A stretch of 64,000 nt of DNA from Ceriagrion tenellum. Its lineage: Eukaryota > Arthropoda > Insecta > Odonata > Coenagrionidae. The notes under the pieces are model-generated. The model searched no databases. It saw nothing but the letters and a program-made list of their open reading frames with translations, and was not told where the DNA came from. Position 1 is the first letter of the stretch. Each line of letters opens with the position of its first letter. The translations under genes were made by a program, and so were the position numbers. This document shows positions 1 to 12,764 of the stretch, one piece after another. The stretch is from positions 112,268,085-112,332,084 of the forward strand of contig OY720640.1 in NCBI GenBank assembly GCA_963169105.1. Direction: 5' to 3'.

Positions 1-1899
1 ACAGAATTCATTCTAAGAATATACACATTTTAAATGAGAGAGAAAAATCAAATTATGCAAAAATAATGTAGTGATTTTTAAGTAATATCGCGTTTTTGTA
101 TGTCAAATTCACATTAAATTAAATATCATTGTACGCTATACTACTTTATTACTTTTAAAATTTAGAAAAATTCTGTTATAATCCTCCAACTATCAACAAC
201 AGTCGTCAAAATATACTTGGTTCCGGAGGCTGTTATACATGTGCCTATATGTGTAAGTCTACGATCGATTACGATTACCCAAGTTAAAAATGAACAAAAA
301 ACAAATTGATTGGGATGAAAGTAGACTCCCCAAATTGTTCATTCCATCTGCATCCTATTAAAAAGTCAATTTTTATATTTGAACACTTAAAAATCTTAAA
401 TTAGGTTTGTCACTGACGGGCATATGATGAGACATAATTGAATCACCAACACAAACCTCGCCCCTGCTTATTTATCGTAAACCTAGTTAAGAGGTACCTC
501 ATGCCCTGATTTAACCGGCAAATTTATTTACCCTCTTTCAGTCACGTGGGAATTTCCCATTTATCGACTTAAAAATTTTGCATTTGATATAAAATAGAAA
601 ATAGACAGATTAAATAACTTTTAGATACGTCCTTACTGATTTCAATATTTAAATGAAGTTAATGAAGTTGCATAGGTTGCTGCAATGAATATTTCACTTG
701 GGATAAAATATAGCTGCTGTAGTCCTGCAAGAGTATATTAAATACGAAAAGATATTGAGTAGATAGCAGCAGTTTTTATAGCAAATAGATGAGCAATATT
801 TTATAAGCGTACACCAGCGTTTTCTACCTGGACAAATATTAACTAGCTTATAAGTTTCTGGAGAAAAGCTAAATCTACAAAAACTCCCATTGACTCATAC
901 ACATTATCATTAGGAGAGAGTTTTACTCACCAGGGGTAAAACAAAAATTACCGACTTAAATGATGCTTTTGAAGATAAAAATAATATATTTATCTTGTAA
1001 TGCAACCATATTCACAAAAAAATATTTCATCGACGGAGGTATGATATTTTACATTTGAAATACTCGCCTAAGCAAGCTAGAAAAGCAAGTGCCCTATGAT
1101 CAAGAAATTACAATATGCTCAAACCAATGTTAAAATCATCATTTAGTAGAAATGATAGTTTCACCGGACAGATTCCCGGACTCCTACACCAAGCGTTTAA
1201 TCCCATATGATCGGCCATTGGCAATAGAAGGATCGGCACCGAACCAATGTATATTGGATAATAAGAGGGTTTTTAGGTAGAGTAACAATTCAAAAACTTT
1301 TCACAAACAGTATGACCGTGTAATAAACCCAGAAACCTAGATTTTTCTTCTGGCATCAGAAACCAGGATTCTGCTTCATTGTAAACCCTAAATGGGCCAA
1401 TTTATGAGACATCAGCATGAAAAAATAGTTTTTGAATAATGGTATTTAAGCTATTTTAAAAATCCTTATTTATTTGATAATAACATTATTTTGAATCTGG
1501 TGTATTTGTATTATGTATATTTAATTTAAAATAAAACTTAATGTTATAATATTTACACAAGGTATACTTCAACATTACCTTCATAACGTTCCTTTTTCCC
1601 AATTTTTTCTTCATATGACAGCTGAAACTACTTATATCAGAGATCCACCATGCACGCCATCGTCAGGGTTTAGCGTCATACATTCATGTGTTTAAATTTT
1701 TTGACCCACCGCCGAAAGAGAAGCAACTTTCCACACACTTAATTCGAAGCGTTACAATTCTGTTTAGCGCAGCAACTAAATGAAAAAGCCTCTTAGAAAG
1801 CAGATATTTCAATGATTTTGAAACGTAACAAATTTGACACACTCGTCCATATAAGGCTAAAATCATTGATTAACAATAGGAAAATGTGGACGCAATGGG
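1..1899. other. AT-rich non-coding stretch, no feature recognised
   Basis: I find no coding, RNA or repeat signature here. The sequence is interrupted by stops in all frames. Confidence 0.5.
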
Positions 1900-2260
1900 T
1901 AGAGAGTCACCTTCACCACTTCCCTCCCTTTGCCCGCATCTCTTGGAGTTCCACTGAGATTTGGCCAGCTATCCAGTCTCATTTCTCCGTAGTTTCTTTT
2001 TTCTTTCTCAGAGTGGCGGAGGCGTTAGGAGCGGAAGGAAAGAGTGGTAGAAGGGGACGGAGGGGGATAGCATTTATCCCCTTTCCAACCTACTCCCAAA
2101 AACCTCTCTTCCTTGCGTGGAAAGAACTCTAAGAAAGCGCGGAATGAGAAGTTGCGAGGGCCCGGGGCCTCTTTTGTCGTGCGTCCGCGTAATATGGATG
2201 TAGGAGCGGGCGCAATATCAGAAGTTATACATTTAGAGAGTCCTTCCTTTATGTGGCGGG
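1900..2260. other. GC-rich island
   Basis: The sequence is clearly richer in G and C than its surroundings, with a purine-rich stretch near 2010-2080. Short open frames occur on both strands (for example 106 codons on plus and 85 on minus), as expected from composition, and neither shows a recognisable domain. It could be a host regulatory element or an old repeat. I cannot tell which. Confidence 0.35.
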
Positions 2261-3484
2261 CAGAGGAAGAAAGCGACTTCAACGCCTCCTAGAAGGCTTG
2301 GACCTTAATCCACTCCTGCCCAAAAATACCCAGTGAGAAGGAATGAGGAAGTATAAAATAAAAATAAACAAGTCGAAGAGAAGAGAACAGGAAGAGATGC
2401 AAGGATACAGAGGTTATATGGACTAGAGAGAGCATATTCCACCATCACCACTACCTACTCCGGATCCTCGCTCGTTTTCTTGGAAAGATGGCAAAATTGG
2501 TGGGTTTTAAATTCCAGACTCTTCTTGGAGTGGCCCGTCGACGTTTTTATGAGATTTCTGAGGCAGTTTGGCCGGCCGGAGACAATGAAAACACGGTATC
2601 CTCAAGAAAGTGGAGCAGAAAAGGGCACAAGAAGCTGGATTTCCTTAAGTATGAGATGTGAGTACAAGGAAAAGGGTTCTGGAGTGCCGGTGATATCCAG
2701 GAGATCAATTCAGTGAGAGATTGAGAAGGAAAACAGGTCCAAAACACTCGTCACATTGTGGCCGAAAATTTATCTGGAAGAAGCTCCACTTTTTAAGTTT
2801 ATCTTGGCCTTTTCATCCGTACTTGTATTCTGAGCGTTCATGTTCCCAAAATTTTGACTATTCGTTGGGAGGTTCCATTTGTTTACTGAAAAAATACATC
2901 ACAGCTAGCAATGAGAGTCATCAAATTCAGATTAGAACACCTAAATACAAAAACGTCCTGAGGTCCAGAGGATGTGTTTTTCGGACGAGACCTGAGTAAC
3001 ATGGTTCAACCAATGGATTAGAGTTTTAAAAAATTCATGACTCCCAAAGATAATGAGATCTATGTATGGTGCTTACAAATTGCGTATTTGTGCTGATCTG
3101 CTTCCAAATGTTCCAGTTTTGGAGCTCTCCAATTGTCGCCGAGACGTCATTAGTGCTGCGCAGAAGGAAACATATCCGGATCTTTGCTTAATCTGTGCGA
3201 CGAAAACAGTGATTTCAGGGAACTTATTAAAGTACATACCGGAAAACCTCACTAGTAAGTTACATGATTCATAAATCTCTTGTGAAATAGTTTATAATGG
3301 TAAAATTTTTGCTCCCAGGCTAAGAAAAACTTCCTTCTCAGCGCAGTGACATAATAGGCACAACAAGCCCTTAAGCTGAAATGATACCTGTACCTGAATC
3401 AGATACAGGTACAACTCTGATCTACTATCACGGTGCTATCTGATTATTTCACCATGGGCATTGGTAATAAGGAACGACTAATTT
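2261..3484. other. Non-coding stretch, nothing recognised
   Basis: Mixed composition with several short open frames of 66-92 codons that overlap on both strands. None contains a motif I recognise, and no splice-site arrangement links them. Confidence 0.4.
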
Positions 3485-3529
3485 AATAAGAATTCTTATG
3501 ATACTATCGCGGTGGAATACAGTAAAATT
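3485..3529 (+). repeat. 45-bp direct repeat, copy 1
   Basis: This copy matches 4114-4158 with three mismatches. It begins with a perfect 14-bp palindrome, ATAAGAATTCTTAT, and ends in GGTGGAATACAGTAAAATT. The ending resembles the conserved tail of the hammerhead-like foldback elements described elsewhere in this window, especially the copy near 59.6 kb, which has GTGGAATACAGTAAGAT on the minus strand. Confidence 0.6.
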
Positions 3530-4113
3530 TTAAAATAAAGGGAATCAAGTAGGGAATAAAGAGAATGAAGTAGACCGAAAGATGAGTATTAAAAACACTG
3601 CGTTTGTATTAATTATATCTGGTTTTAACTCACCAAACATCCCCATAACGGTCTGAGGAGTACGTAGCATGCAGTTCAGTGATGAAATACTAAATCGGTG
3701 AAACTTTGGCTGCTTGCAGGCAACGGCGAGTCGGTCCATCACAGATTAGGGTCTGTCTACTTGGTGGAACCAGCTGAAAGATATAGAGATTATTCTATGT
3801 AAAATTCCCGGTGCGGATCCCAATAATTTACGAGCATGGGACTCTATCAGCGGGAAGTGCAACTTCTAAAAGGAAACTTTTGCGGAGTGGGAGAGGTTAC
3901 CCATCATAAGGATTAGCAACAATGACTTAAGATACAATCATGAAGTGAATGAGAAGATATGTAAGCAAATATAAGGCATGTAATTTCTAAAAGATAGGTC
4001 TATTTTCGCCAGCAATATGCTCTAATAACACATGGAAATCAAACAAAATATGTGACAACTTCTTTACCTGGATTTCATCCCTTACATAAGGATTGCTTGA
4101 AGCAGCAATTCCG

Positions 4114-4158
4114 AATAAGAATTCTTATAATACAATTGCGGTGGAATACAGTAAAATT
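4114..4158 (+). repeat. 45-bp direct repeat, copy 2
   Basis: Second copy of the repeat at 3485-3529, 629 bp downstream in the same orientation. The pair could be terminal direct repeats of a decayed element, or two fragments of one dispersed family. The 584 bp between them hold nothing I recognise. Confidence 0.6.
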
Positions 4159-5163
4159 ATATCCATATCTAGGTTTAGCTTGGCACAAAGTGCTTAGTGA
4201 CGCAATTTGATGCAAGAAAATCGGAGCAATGAAAGAGTAAAACTTAAGAACAATAAAAAATGATATATTTTGTTTGGAATACTAAGAGAAAACAATTTCA
4301 GATACATTCTTCACTATCTGGGTAAGAAAAACATTAAAAAGGTAAAAGGAGGAAGATATTTTCTTCTTACGACATTTTATAATAGTATTTTCACAAACTA
4401 CTATTATTTCAATGATATGTTTTCTTGAGATAAATTTATCTTCTTGGTTAAAAAATACGAGTGCTCGGTAAAAAAAGTTGACGTACATCAAGGGGAGGGA
4501 GGTGGTAATTGGCTGTCACCCCAACAGCCTTGCATACATATTTCATGAGCATTTTCCTCCAGCCCAAGAGAAATGATTACAATAGTGTCAAGGCCTTAAC
4601 TGGGAGCATCCCTACCAAATTTGGACCAGGGAGGTAAAGAAATAACTCAAGGGAAAACTTCCTTCCCTGCCTACGACTTTTGAAAGGCGCATGTGACGCA
4701 GGAGGCAGGATGGAAAGGGAATTCACGTCCAGCTGAAGATGGTGACCCTTTTGGAATCAGACAACCTGCCCACCTGGTGTGAGACTTGCCGACCAAAACC
4801 CCCTCCATACACACAGCGTCCCGCAACGCTATCATCTCTGCGGGCATCCCACTCAATCTTCTGGGCAAGGAGAGAGGTTAGCTCCCACGCGCGTTCCCCA
4901 TCTTTCCACTTCCCTTCCTTAGACATGATCTGTGTGTGATCAGCAGGAGGGCAATGACAACTGGAGACGACTGATTTCTGCCACAGGGAGGAGAGGTGGT
5001 GCTATTCTGCAATGCGCGAGTTTGAAAAACCATTGCTTGATCATATATTGCCAGAAAAAGTTCATTTTAATAGCATGCCGCATAATGGTACATCATATTT
5101 GTAATACCTTTGAGATATTTCAATTGAATTTTTAAGCACGTCTCGAAATGTTGGTTGAATTTC
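4159..5163. other. Non-coding stretch with a short GC-richer part at 4500-5010
   Basis: Short open frames of about 65 codons overlap on both strands at 4671-4939. They look like compositional shadows. No domain, RNA or repeat structure is recognised. Confidence 0.4.
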
Positions 5164-5537
5164 ATATTGTTCTATCAACTATTATTCTACCATACCCTCA
5201 ATTTGTTATGTTGCATGTGTCTTGTGAATATGAATAAACTGTCGTATCGTTACCTTAATAAATTCTTCCTTTCGGATAAATAATCTCATGTTGTTCTATC
5301 AAATATTATTCTTAAGTACCCTCAATTTGATATGCTGAGTATTTCTTGTAGAGTTGGGTAAACTGCAGTATCGTAACCTCATAAAATTCTTCCTTTCGGA
5401 TAGATAATCCCATGCTTTTATATCAAATATTATTCTTCAGTACTCTCAATTTGATATATTGGGTATACCTTGAGGAAATGGATGAACTGCAGAATCGTTG
5501 TCTCATAAAATTCTTCCTTTTGAATAGATAATCGACA
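5164..5537. repeat. Three-copy tandem repeat, 124-bp unit
   Basis: Three diverged units begin near 5167, 5291 and 5415. Each contains a TATCAAATATTATTCT-like start, then CCCTCAATTTG, then AAATTCTTCCTTT and a GATAATC end. The spacing is 124 bp in both steps. The third unit ends near 5537. No coding potential is seen in the unit. It is a short minisatellite-like array or a remnant of a longer one. Confidence 0.8.
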
Positions 5538-7309
5538 GTTGAAGTTCACCCGTTGAAAAACTTGAAAAATTTAGGACCGTTTTATTTATAGCAGTAATTT
5601 TTTTGAACAGTAATTCAATGGTAGGCTGAGATAAAGCGTAGCCTTACATCTCTTGAAGATTCACCTGATAAATTAAGGCAACTAAGGGCAAATGCCGATG
5701 AAAATATTGACATAATTTTCTAATTACAATATGATGAAATGTTAGCAGTCTTTGATATGTATTTTGCAGACCTTCCAGATTTATACTTTAGGGATGGAAA
5801 CAACTATTTGGAGACAAGCAAGAAAATGTGCATTGAATTTTTAAAAAAATGCTTGGAAAGTATTTTTAACTGAACCATCGCAGCCTTTCAGAGCTAGACC
5901 AGAAAAAATTCACCGTGATCTTGTATTGTACATCACCATCATCAGCTGGAGTCTACAATAGGAGGACCGGTTTGCTGCCACAAAATTTTTGTCACCATAT
6001 TACGCCAATCAACTGAGCTCCAAATTCCCTCGAAATTTCTTATTTTAACATTCTTGGTCTGTGACATCCCAGGTAGTCCTTAAGAAAATCTTTCCACTTA
6101 TATATCCCTCCATTTTTCACTCTATGGGTAGTAATAATACTCTTAAGAAGGTTCTTTGACTGCATCTCTTTTTCATCGCAGTTTCCACGACACAGAATTT
6201 GACACTGACTATTCAGGACATTGCCCATTTTCTTTAACAAATAATAGGCTTATGATTTTTCTAAAATCCAATATGATAGTCTCCTGCGTAGATTTCTGGA
6301 AATACTTCTTATTTTTAATTCTTATACGCTATAAGCAATATTTAATTACAATTCGGTGTCATTCAGTGGCAAAACTTTGGTCGTCATTTAACCATGGTGA
6401 TCTGAAATACATAACTTCTTCATTTCAACAATGTGACGATAAAATTGATTTTAATTTTCTCTGCTCAGCTGCTGTTTATGTTTAAGCTGTAACTTCTGAA
6501 ACTGATAATTCATAATAACTGCCACCACAAAAGATCTTCTCTGAAAAATACGACGGTTTTGGTTTTTAATGCCGCATGGTTTTGAGAAGCTGTTTCCATA
6601 TTATTAATATTGTGATGCCATTCATTTAATCCGAGAAATATAACCAACAACAGCTTGACCTTTACGAGCTTGATCGTTCACAAAAATTAAGGGCTTATGC
6701 AAAATATAATGTTAGAGGAATTAAGTAAGAAAGAAGTTAAAAGAACGTTTAAAGATATTTGGTTTTTTAGGGTTTTACTCTTACACCCAATAATGCAATT
6801 ATTAAGAGTTTTAGAAATTTCATCAAACCTTGGCAGCCAATTTTATCCATATCGTATAAGCACCGCCACTACTAGTAGGGATTAAAATAGTGTGTTTACT
6901 TGTAGCAGTGTTGCAAACAAGTTGCATGCTTGATTACCTTCTTTATTGCTTTTCCATCAATCATCGTGCATAACATGATGACGATTTATAAATGACATTA
7001 AGTATTTTGAGGTTAACTTTCAAACATCATCAACATCTGTTGTAATGAATCCAAAGATTGGTTTGTCGCATATCTCCACTTCAATCTCCTCTCTGTCAAA
7101 TGCTTCATCCCTGCATAACTATTTACTTTGACAGACATTCGGACGCCATGGTAATAATCATTAGCGGAAGAGATAATTTAATCACACAATTTGGTTGAAT
7201 TAAATTCTTAACGTTTGCTTTTGATAATCATCACAATGTTTTGAGAACTGGCCCCAGGTCATCAAATTTAACGATTTGATACCTCCGCATTGAGACTGTC
7301 GCATATTGC
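5538..7309. other. AT-rich stretch, nothing recognised
   Basis: Open frames up to 109 codons (6156-6485, plus) occur in AT-rich sequence. They have no recognisable domain, and their low-complexity F/L/I/S-rich composition is typical of chance frames. Confidence 0.4.
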
Positions 7310-7830
7310 ACACGGTCAACGGAAATAAAGGCCAGGAGGGTGAATCGGACGTGCCTCCTTCCTTTTAACTCGTCCCACCAGGGAGAATCAAGGGTGTGTG
7401 AACCCGTCTTGTGTCGTTGAAGGCAGGTCGCACTGTGGTCACCGCCCTCCACCCACCTTAGGGACCCTATTCCTCTGCGACCTCTTTTGCTCCTCTCACT
7501 CTTGACCCGCCCACCCGCTGAAACCTCTGGGGAGGTTGACCTTTCCTTTCCCATCCCGAGTCATCCTCCTTACCCTTCTTCCCTACTCTCTCCATACAGT
7601 TCACCGGTCTTCGCTTCTTTCGGGCCTTCTTTTCTCTGGTCATGTCCCAGAGGGAGTCTCTCACACATCCTTGCGTGGCAACCTATCTCTTTCCCGCAGA
7701 CCTACCCCGCCCCCCTTACCCACCGACCACACGACACTTCACATCACTCTATTCATTCCTTTCCCAAATAGCTGTCCTATATGTCTTCCTTCTCCGAGGA
7801 ATAGGTTTGCGTGTGTGGGTGCACACGGAG
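7310..7830. other. GC-richer, pyrimidine-rich island
   Basis: From about 7440 to 7770 the plus strand is strongly pyrimidine-rich. Three overlapping plus frames and two minus frames of 65-107 codons are open here at once, which is the pattern of skewed composition rather than a gene. A promoter or enhancer role is possible but unproven. Confidence 0.4.
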
Positions 7831-8334
7831 GAATACGCAGAAGGGGATAATGGAATACTTAAAATTAAGTAGTAATAACAATAATCATTACGATTAGTAC
7901 TCATCATGTAGAGAGTTTATTTTATGCAGCACTCTACACTAATTTTAACTAGCGTTATTCCTCCCCAGTTCTTCAATACTTTGCATTTTAATTGTCGATT
8001 TAGAAAGGTGGTAAACTGATATTCAGGTAAAATGAATGCCGACCCTGTTCTTAGAACGAGAAGGGGCTTATCTGATGGTTGCTATTAGAAAAAATGTATT
8101 TAATGACAAGAGAGTTACATTGTATCTAATCCTGGAGATATTGCAGCAAAATACGCATCTATTACATCAGCTATTAAACAAAAAACTGAATTTTCTTCAA
8201 AACAATTTATTATGCTCGATTCATTCCCAGTATACAGAAGTCTATGTTATCGATGTACTTATTATGCGTAAGTGCTCTTGCACAAAATTTAGATAATAAC
8301 ACATTACAATTATAAATTGCAAAAAATCTACCTT

Positions 8335-8790
8335 CGCCTACCTATATTTAAAGATATGTCATGTTCATATTGAACCTAAACTCAACAATATGTTACCACC
8401 TACTCTAAAAGGTTATAAAAATGAGTTTACATTTAAAAAAAACACAAGGAATGGTTGCTTGATATTGAAAGTTTTGAATTTTTGGGTAAAATAAAAAGAA
8501 ATAAATATTATTTTTAGTCTATATAATAAATTTTCCGGCTTAACTTGGTGGAAAAACATTGTTAAGATATAAAATGAATTCACTTTGTAAAATTCCACAA
8601 GGTATTTATTACACCGACCTAGGAGTTTACATTTTTAAGTAATTATCATGGTGTCACCTTGATAATGACATAACAGAATTCAATTTATAAAATTCCATAA
8701 GGTATTTATTACACCAACCTAGGTTTTGAATTATTTTTAGTAAGAAGGAAGTCCTTGAAGTAGTTATTTTAATTTATGCTTGTATATCTA
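8335..8790 (+). mobile_element. LINE 3' end relic, interrupted by a nested insertion
   Basis: The sequence at about 8390-8480 reads in the plus strand as MLPPTLKGYKNEFTFKK and then shifts frame. It matches the second LINE end at 61.2 kb, which reads MLPPTLKCHKNELKFFKK. A conserved N-LPP-L motif followed by FKKxLKEWLL is the usual C-terminal end of LINE reverse-transcriptase proteins of the Jockey/CR1 type (family knowledge). The 3' UTR resumes after a 211-bp insertion (8519-8729) and includes GAAGTCCTTGAAG, also present near 61591. The copy is truncated at its 5' end, frameshifted and not functional. Part of the 3' UTR seen at 61.2 kb is missing. Confidence 0.7.
8519..8729 (-). mobile_element. 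211-bp hammerhead-tail retroposon with 12-bp TSD
   Basis: The insert is flanked by a perfect 12-bp duplication ATTATTTTTAGT (8507-8518 and 8730-8741). It contains a 49-bp direct repeat with a period of exactly 100 bp (8576-8624 and 8676-8724, four differences), which is the conserved tail plus the palindrome around CCTAGG read on the minus strand. A degenerate hammerhead-like core lies at 8649-8613 on minus, where ATGATAA, a weak hairpin, TAAAC, CCTAGGT and C occur in order. The outer stem ACACC/GGTGT is perfect. A second TTGATAA occurs at 8659-8665 on plus. Its left end matches the right end of the 41.1-kb element. It probably moved by target-primed reverse transcription. Confidence 0.7.
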
Positions 8791-10639
8791 AACTTAAGCA
8801 ATAAATATCTGATTCTCTCTACATTTAAATATCTATAAATGTTAATCAATCTAGACTTTTAATAAAATCAAACAATCGTATCATACTCTATGAAGCTGAA
8901 GTAAGTTTTCACCTCGGATAAATATTTTGTATTTCTAAAATAGATTTTGGTGAGAAAAAGGACGTCTTGATAAGGTAGCACATGTAGATTAATTAGCAAT
9001 GAACTCCTATCAAAATCGGCAGTCATCAATCAAAACATCTGCTCACTGAAGTTTTCCACACAGTTACTTTTCCAGAAAGCCCTTTCATTCCAATATTATA
9101 CTATATTTTGACCACCGTGTGCTGAGTATTTCTTCTGGTAATCCATAATTTATATTTCATAGTTATTTAATATCTTGTATGCATACTATTCAGGGAGTAT
9201 ATATAAAATAAAAATATATTCATGATAAATATATTCCATAAATTGGGGTTTTCAAGAAATATATTGCCTGCCAAGGAGTAAACAATAACTTGGTTGGATT
9301 CTATCTCTGTAAACGTTACCGCAATAATTTAAATGTAAAAAAGGAAGTTCTGTTTTTTCCAACATATTATATTCCTGGATTTTTATTATCTTCACCGAGT
9401 GAAAACTCAATTGACAACACGAAAATTAAACTTGCTGCATTTATTATAGGTATGCCTATTGATGCCCTCAAGGTAAGAATTAAAACTAGATTCACGAAGT
9501 GAATAACAAATGTCATGGTGTTATGTTTCACATCCATGAAAGCAACTGCCTATTATGCCATCGGAAAATTTTTTAAATTGATATGGCTTAAAAATTTGAG
9601 TGCATAAACCCAGCATATCATGTAAATACTTACTGATCTAGCAAAACTATGGCAAAAATAACACAGTACTTGGAAAAGGTGGTGGCATTTAATTTACATA
9701 CACCTCTCTAAAGTTTGTATCAAGTTGACACGAGGTAAAACGTAAAGTTGAACTTTAAAGTAATGCGACGGTAGTCTAGTTCGCTACCCGGGTTCATATT
9801 GTAGTTTATGTATGATAAAACCCATACTATTATTCGATAGAAATAAAAATGCATACATCGGAAAGTTAGAAACTTACATCGGAAAATTCTAAATAATAGT
9901 CAACAAAATGACTACCTTTGCCATCTAAATTGAAATCTAAATAAGGTGCATAGATCACCAAAAAAATTAGGATACCGCAAATTTATAAGCACCGTAAAAT
10001 TCATTAGTTTACTCCAATAATACCAAAAAGAAGATAAAGTTGATATTTATATTCCTATGCATTGTTAATCGATCAGAAATGGAGACAACAGAAACCCACC
10101 TATACACTTTTACTAACATCTTGCGAGCATATTTCCTCGAATGAAAAGTAAAAATTATTTTACTTGATTTTCCAAATTTAGTGACTATTACATATGAGTG
10201 CACTTATGCAAGGACTTGACAGGTTTTTCTCCGGAGGAAAGTCAGCTCAGAGATAGTCGCTATACTCACATGGAATTACCAACTTTTCCATCTCTCATTT
10301 TTATGTTCATCTCCCCTTTTCCCATCAATAAAAGGCCAATATATAAGGCAGGGTAATTGGTGCGTATAATAGTAATATTTAAACGACAACAATAAATAAG
10401 GATAAATTTTCATGGTCCAATAAATCGGCAAATTATGAAGATGTATCGGCGATGAGGGATACGAGATGAGGATTTGTATACGGACGAGGAAGGTTGACTA
10501 GCAAGGAAAAGAAGAAATGAAAATGGGAATAAAATATTCACATAATTTATTCTGTAATTACAGGTTCAGAAGTTTATAAATTATGGTATTCCTCTTTTTC
10601 CACCGTTTCAAATAATCATCATGCGTGTCAGGGGCTTAC
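8791..10639. other. AT-rich stretch, nothing recognised
   Basis: No coding or repeat structure is supported. A short tRNA-box-like string near 9780-9820 was considered and rejected. Confidence 0.4.
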
Positions 10640-11040
10640 AGTTCCCTCTGAATTTGTTTCACCATCATCGGTCGTTCAATCTAAGATTGGTTGACTGCAG
10701 CCTTCCACACTTCCCTATATAATGCTAGTTTTCTTACCTCATGGTATCTCTTCCTATGTACTTTCTTCTTTATTTAGTCTATGAACTTCTGTCTGGGTCT
10801 TCCTCTGGGGACTTTTCCCTCTATTTTACCATCAATTATATTCCCCACAAACCCATTGTGTCTCAAGGTGAGTGCAATCCATCTCGTTCTTTTCTGTATG
10901 CTCTTCAATATAATCCTTTTTTCTTCTACTCTTCTGCACATTTCATCATTTCTTTTTTTTTCTCCACTTTTTCTTCAAAATTCTCCTCCAGTATGAGGTT
11001 TCAAAGGCTTCTAGTTTATTCCAATCAGCTTTTTTAATGA
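10640..11040 (-). pseudogene. LINE reverse-transcriptase C-terminal relic
   Basis: Read on the minus strand from about 11040 downwards, the frames give KLEAFET, then IALTLRHNGFVGNIIDGK, then IEGKVPRGRPRQKFID, and then YHEVRKLALYREVWKAAV. This order is the standard tail of many animal LINE proteins: a region after the reverse transcriptase, a WxxHxLRHxG-like motif, then EGKxxRGRPRxxFIDQIK and a final REVW/W segment (family knowledge). Here the W of the first motif is missing, a stop follows FID, and frames shift several times. The plus-strand frames of 71-98 codons at this place are antisense shadows. It is a dead, 5'-truncated copy of a clade different from the LINEs at 21.6 and 37.8 kb. Confidence 0.75.
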
Positions 11041-12760
11041 TCATCTTTGCAATGATCTGGTCGGATTTTCCTTAATTTTTCTAACTATAATGTTAATAGT
11101 ACAACCAACTCGTAGAGCATGACGGAATATGATTAATGGCAAAGAAAGATAGCTATCTTTTCCCTAGAAATAATTTAAAAAATACGCTAAATTATCCATA
11201 ATTTCTTGGTTTTTTAATCATAGTTTTCGTTGCCTGTAGCCCACTATCCTTCCCTAACTATTTTTAGTTACCATACCTTCTGGTAGCTCTTAATGTGCAC
11301 TTTTTCTTGATATTCTCCATTAACTTATCACTTGGTCATACTCTTGGAAATTTTTTTTCAATTCTAATGTTAATTATGTCCTTCCTTGTCAAACCTATTA
11401 AACCCTATGAAAAATATCTGTTATCCTAAGGAAAAATATGAAATTTCCTTGAGTAAAAACCGATATTCTAATAAAATTACAAAGAAATAACGTTAATATT
11501 ATATTCATGGCTTATATTCGGTTCCAATAATTTGAATTGCCTGCTACTTTTTGCGCATTTCAAAGTCCTGATGATACAAATTTTCTGAGTATGATTTGGT
11601 TAAGTGAAGTCATTTATAGTTTCAATTTTACCATCCCATGCCGTCTTTAATGCTATTTAGGATACTCTTAACTCATTAAATACCACCATTGTTTTGCTCA
11701 TTAGATACCCTTTTATCCAATTACATTCCCGGTCTTCATCTAACCAGCGTAATAATCTCAACAATGCATTCCTTACAATAAACGTAAATTCTTTATGTAT
11801 TCACCATGTGCATTTATTGCACCTATTGACAGTTTTTCTTGTCTTCCTACGCTCTTTCCTCTATCACAACTTTCATTATAACCAACCCTTACTTTCCTAA
11901 GGTACTCATGCTTACATAGTATTTAATTTGTAAATGTCAATTTTTTGGAATATCCTGAACAAATGATTTTTTTAAAGCAGAATGAGAGAGCAATTCCGAG
12001 GGGCTTGGTTCTCACGGTAGTAGAATTGCAGTCCGTGGGAGGTTTAATTTACCAATTCGAAGACCGATGGTGTGTGCACAATTTGTCAACTATCTACACT
12101 ACTTGGGACCCGATTAAACAGAATAAATTAGTTTCATGCATTAAAACTGCATTGAATGAATTGGACCGCAACTGAATCTTAAATGCAAAGGTACAAGTTA
12201 AAAATTTCAAAAGTGAGAGCACTTGAATTCCATTAGTTTTTACAAAATTTCTGATTTTCACTGATAATTTTCTCAAATAAAACCCACATTACAACTGTAT
12301 AGAAGTGAGAAATATTCCGAATACAATCAATGAAATATATATAAACCTACCTTTTCTACCCTATCTCCACGAAAGTTATGTCTAAGCCGATCAATATAGT
12401 GACACTACAAGGGGTTTTTTTTATCGAAAACGCGTTGTGGCTAAGGACATCTTAAACTTACCTCATCCGCTCAAATACAAATTTTAGAGACATAAATTCC
12501 CTTTTATCCACAGGTTAATTCCTCATAAAATACACTTACTATTGGTAACACCTTAGATCATTCTTTTCCAATGTTTTCAAGCCACTGCCCCCTTTTCTTC
12601 CACAAACCTTTACCCAGTACCCTCAGCCGTAAGCTTTAAAGTAATGGGCTACATGTCGCAATATAAAGATAGCTATTTATTGAAAATAAAGCTGAAATCA
12701 TGGTTATTTAACTACTGTTAAATTAAAATCCAATTGATAGATAGTTTACTCATCCTCGGA
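11041..12760. other. AT-rich stretch, nothing recognised
   Basis: Short chance frames only (60-76 codons). Parts of 11040-11400 may be further 5' LINE sequence continuing from the minus-strand relic, but I could not support this with a motif. Confidence 0.35.
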
Positions 12761-12764
12761 CATG

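Noticed and set aside
7231..7872. Five overlapping frames of 65-107 codons
   Set aside because: Simultaneous openness in several frames on both strands follows from pyrimidine skew. There are no motifs.
9770..9825. tRNA-like string (GTAGTCTAGTTCG with GGGTTCATATT)
   Set aside because: The two boxes are too close together and no tRNA arms can be drawn.
10741..11037. 98- and 71-codon plus frames
   Set aside because: They are antisense to the LINE tail relic, whose motifs read on the minus strand.
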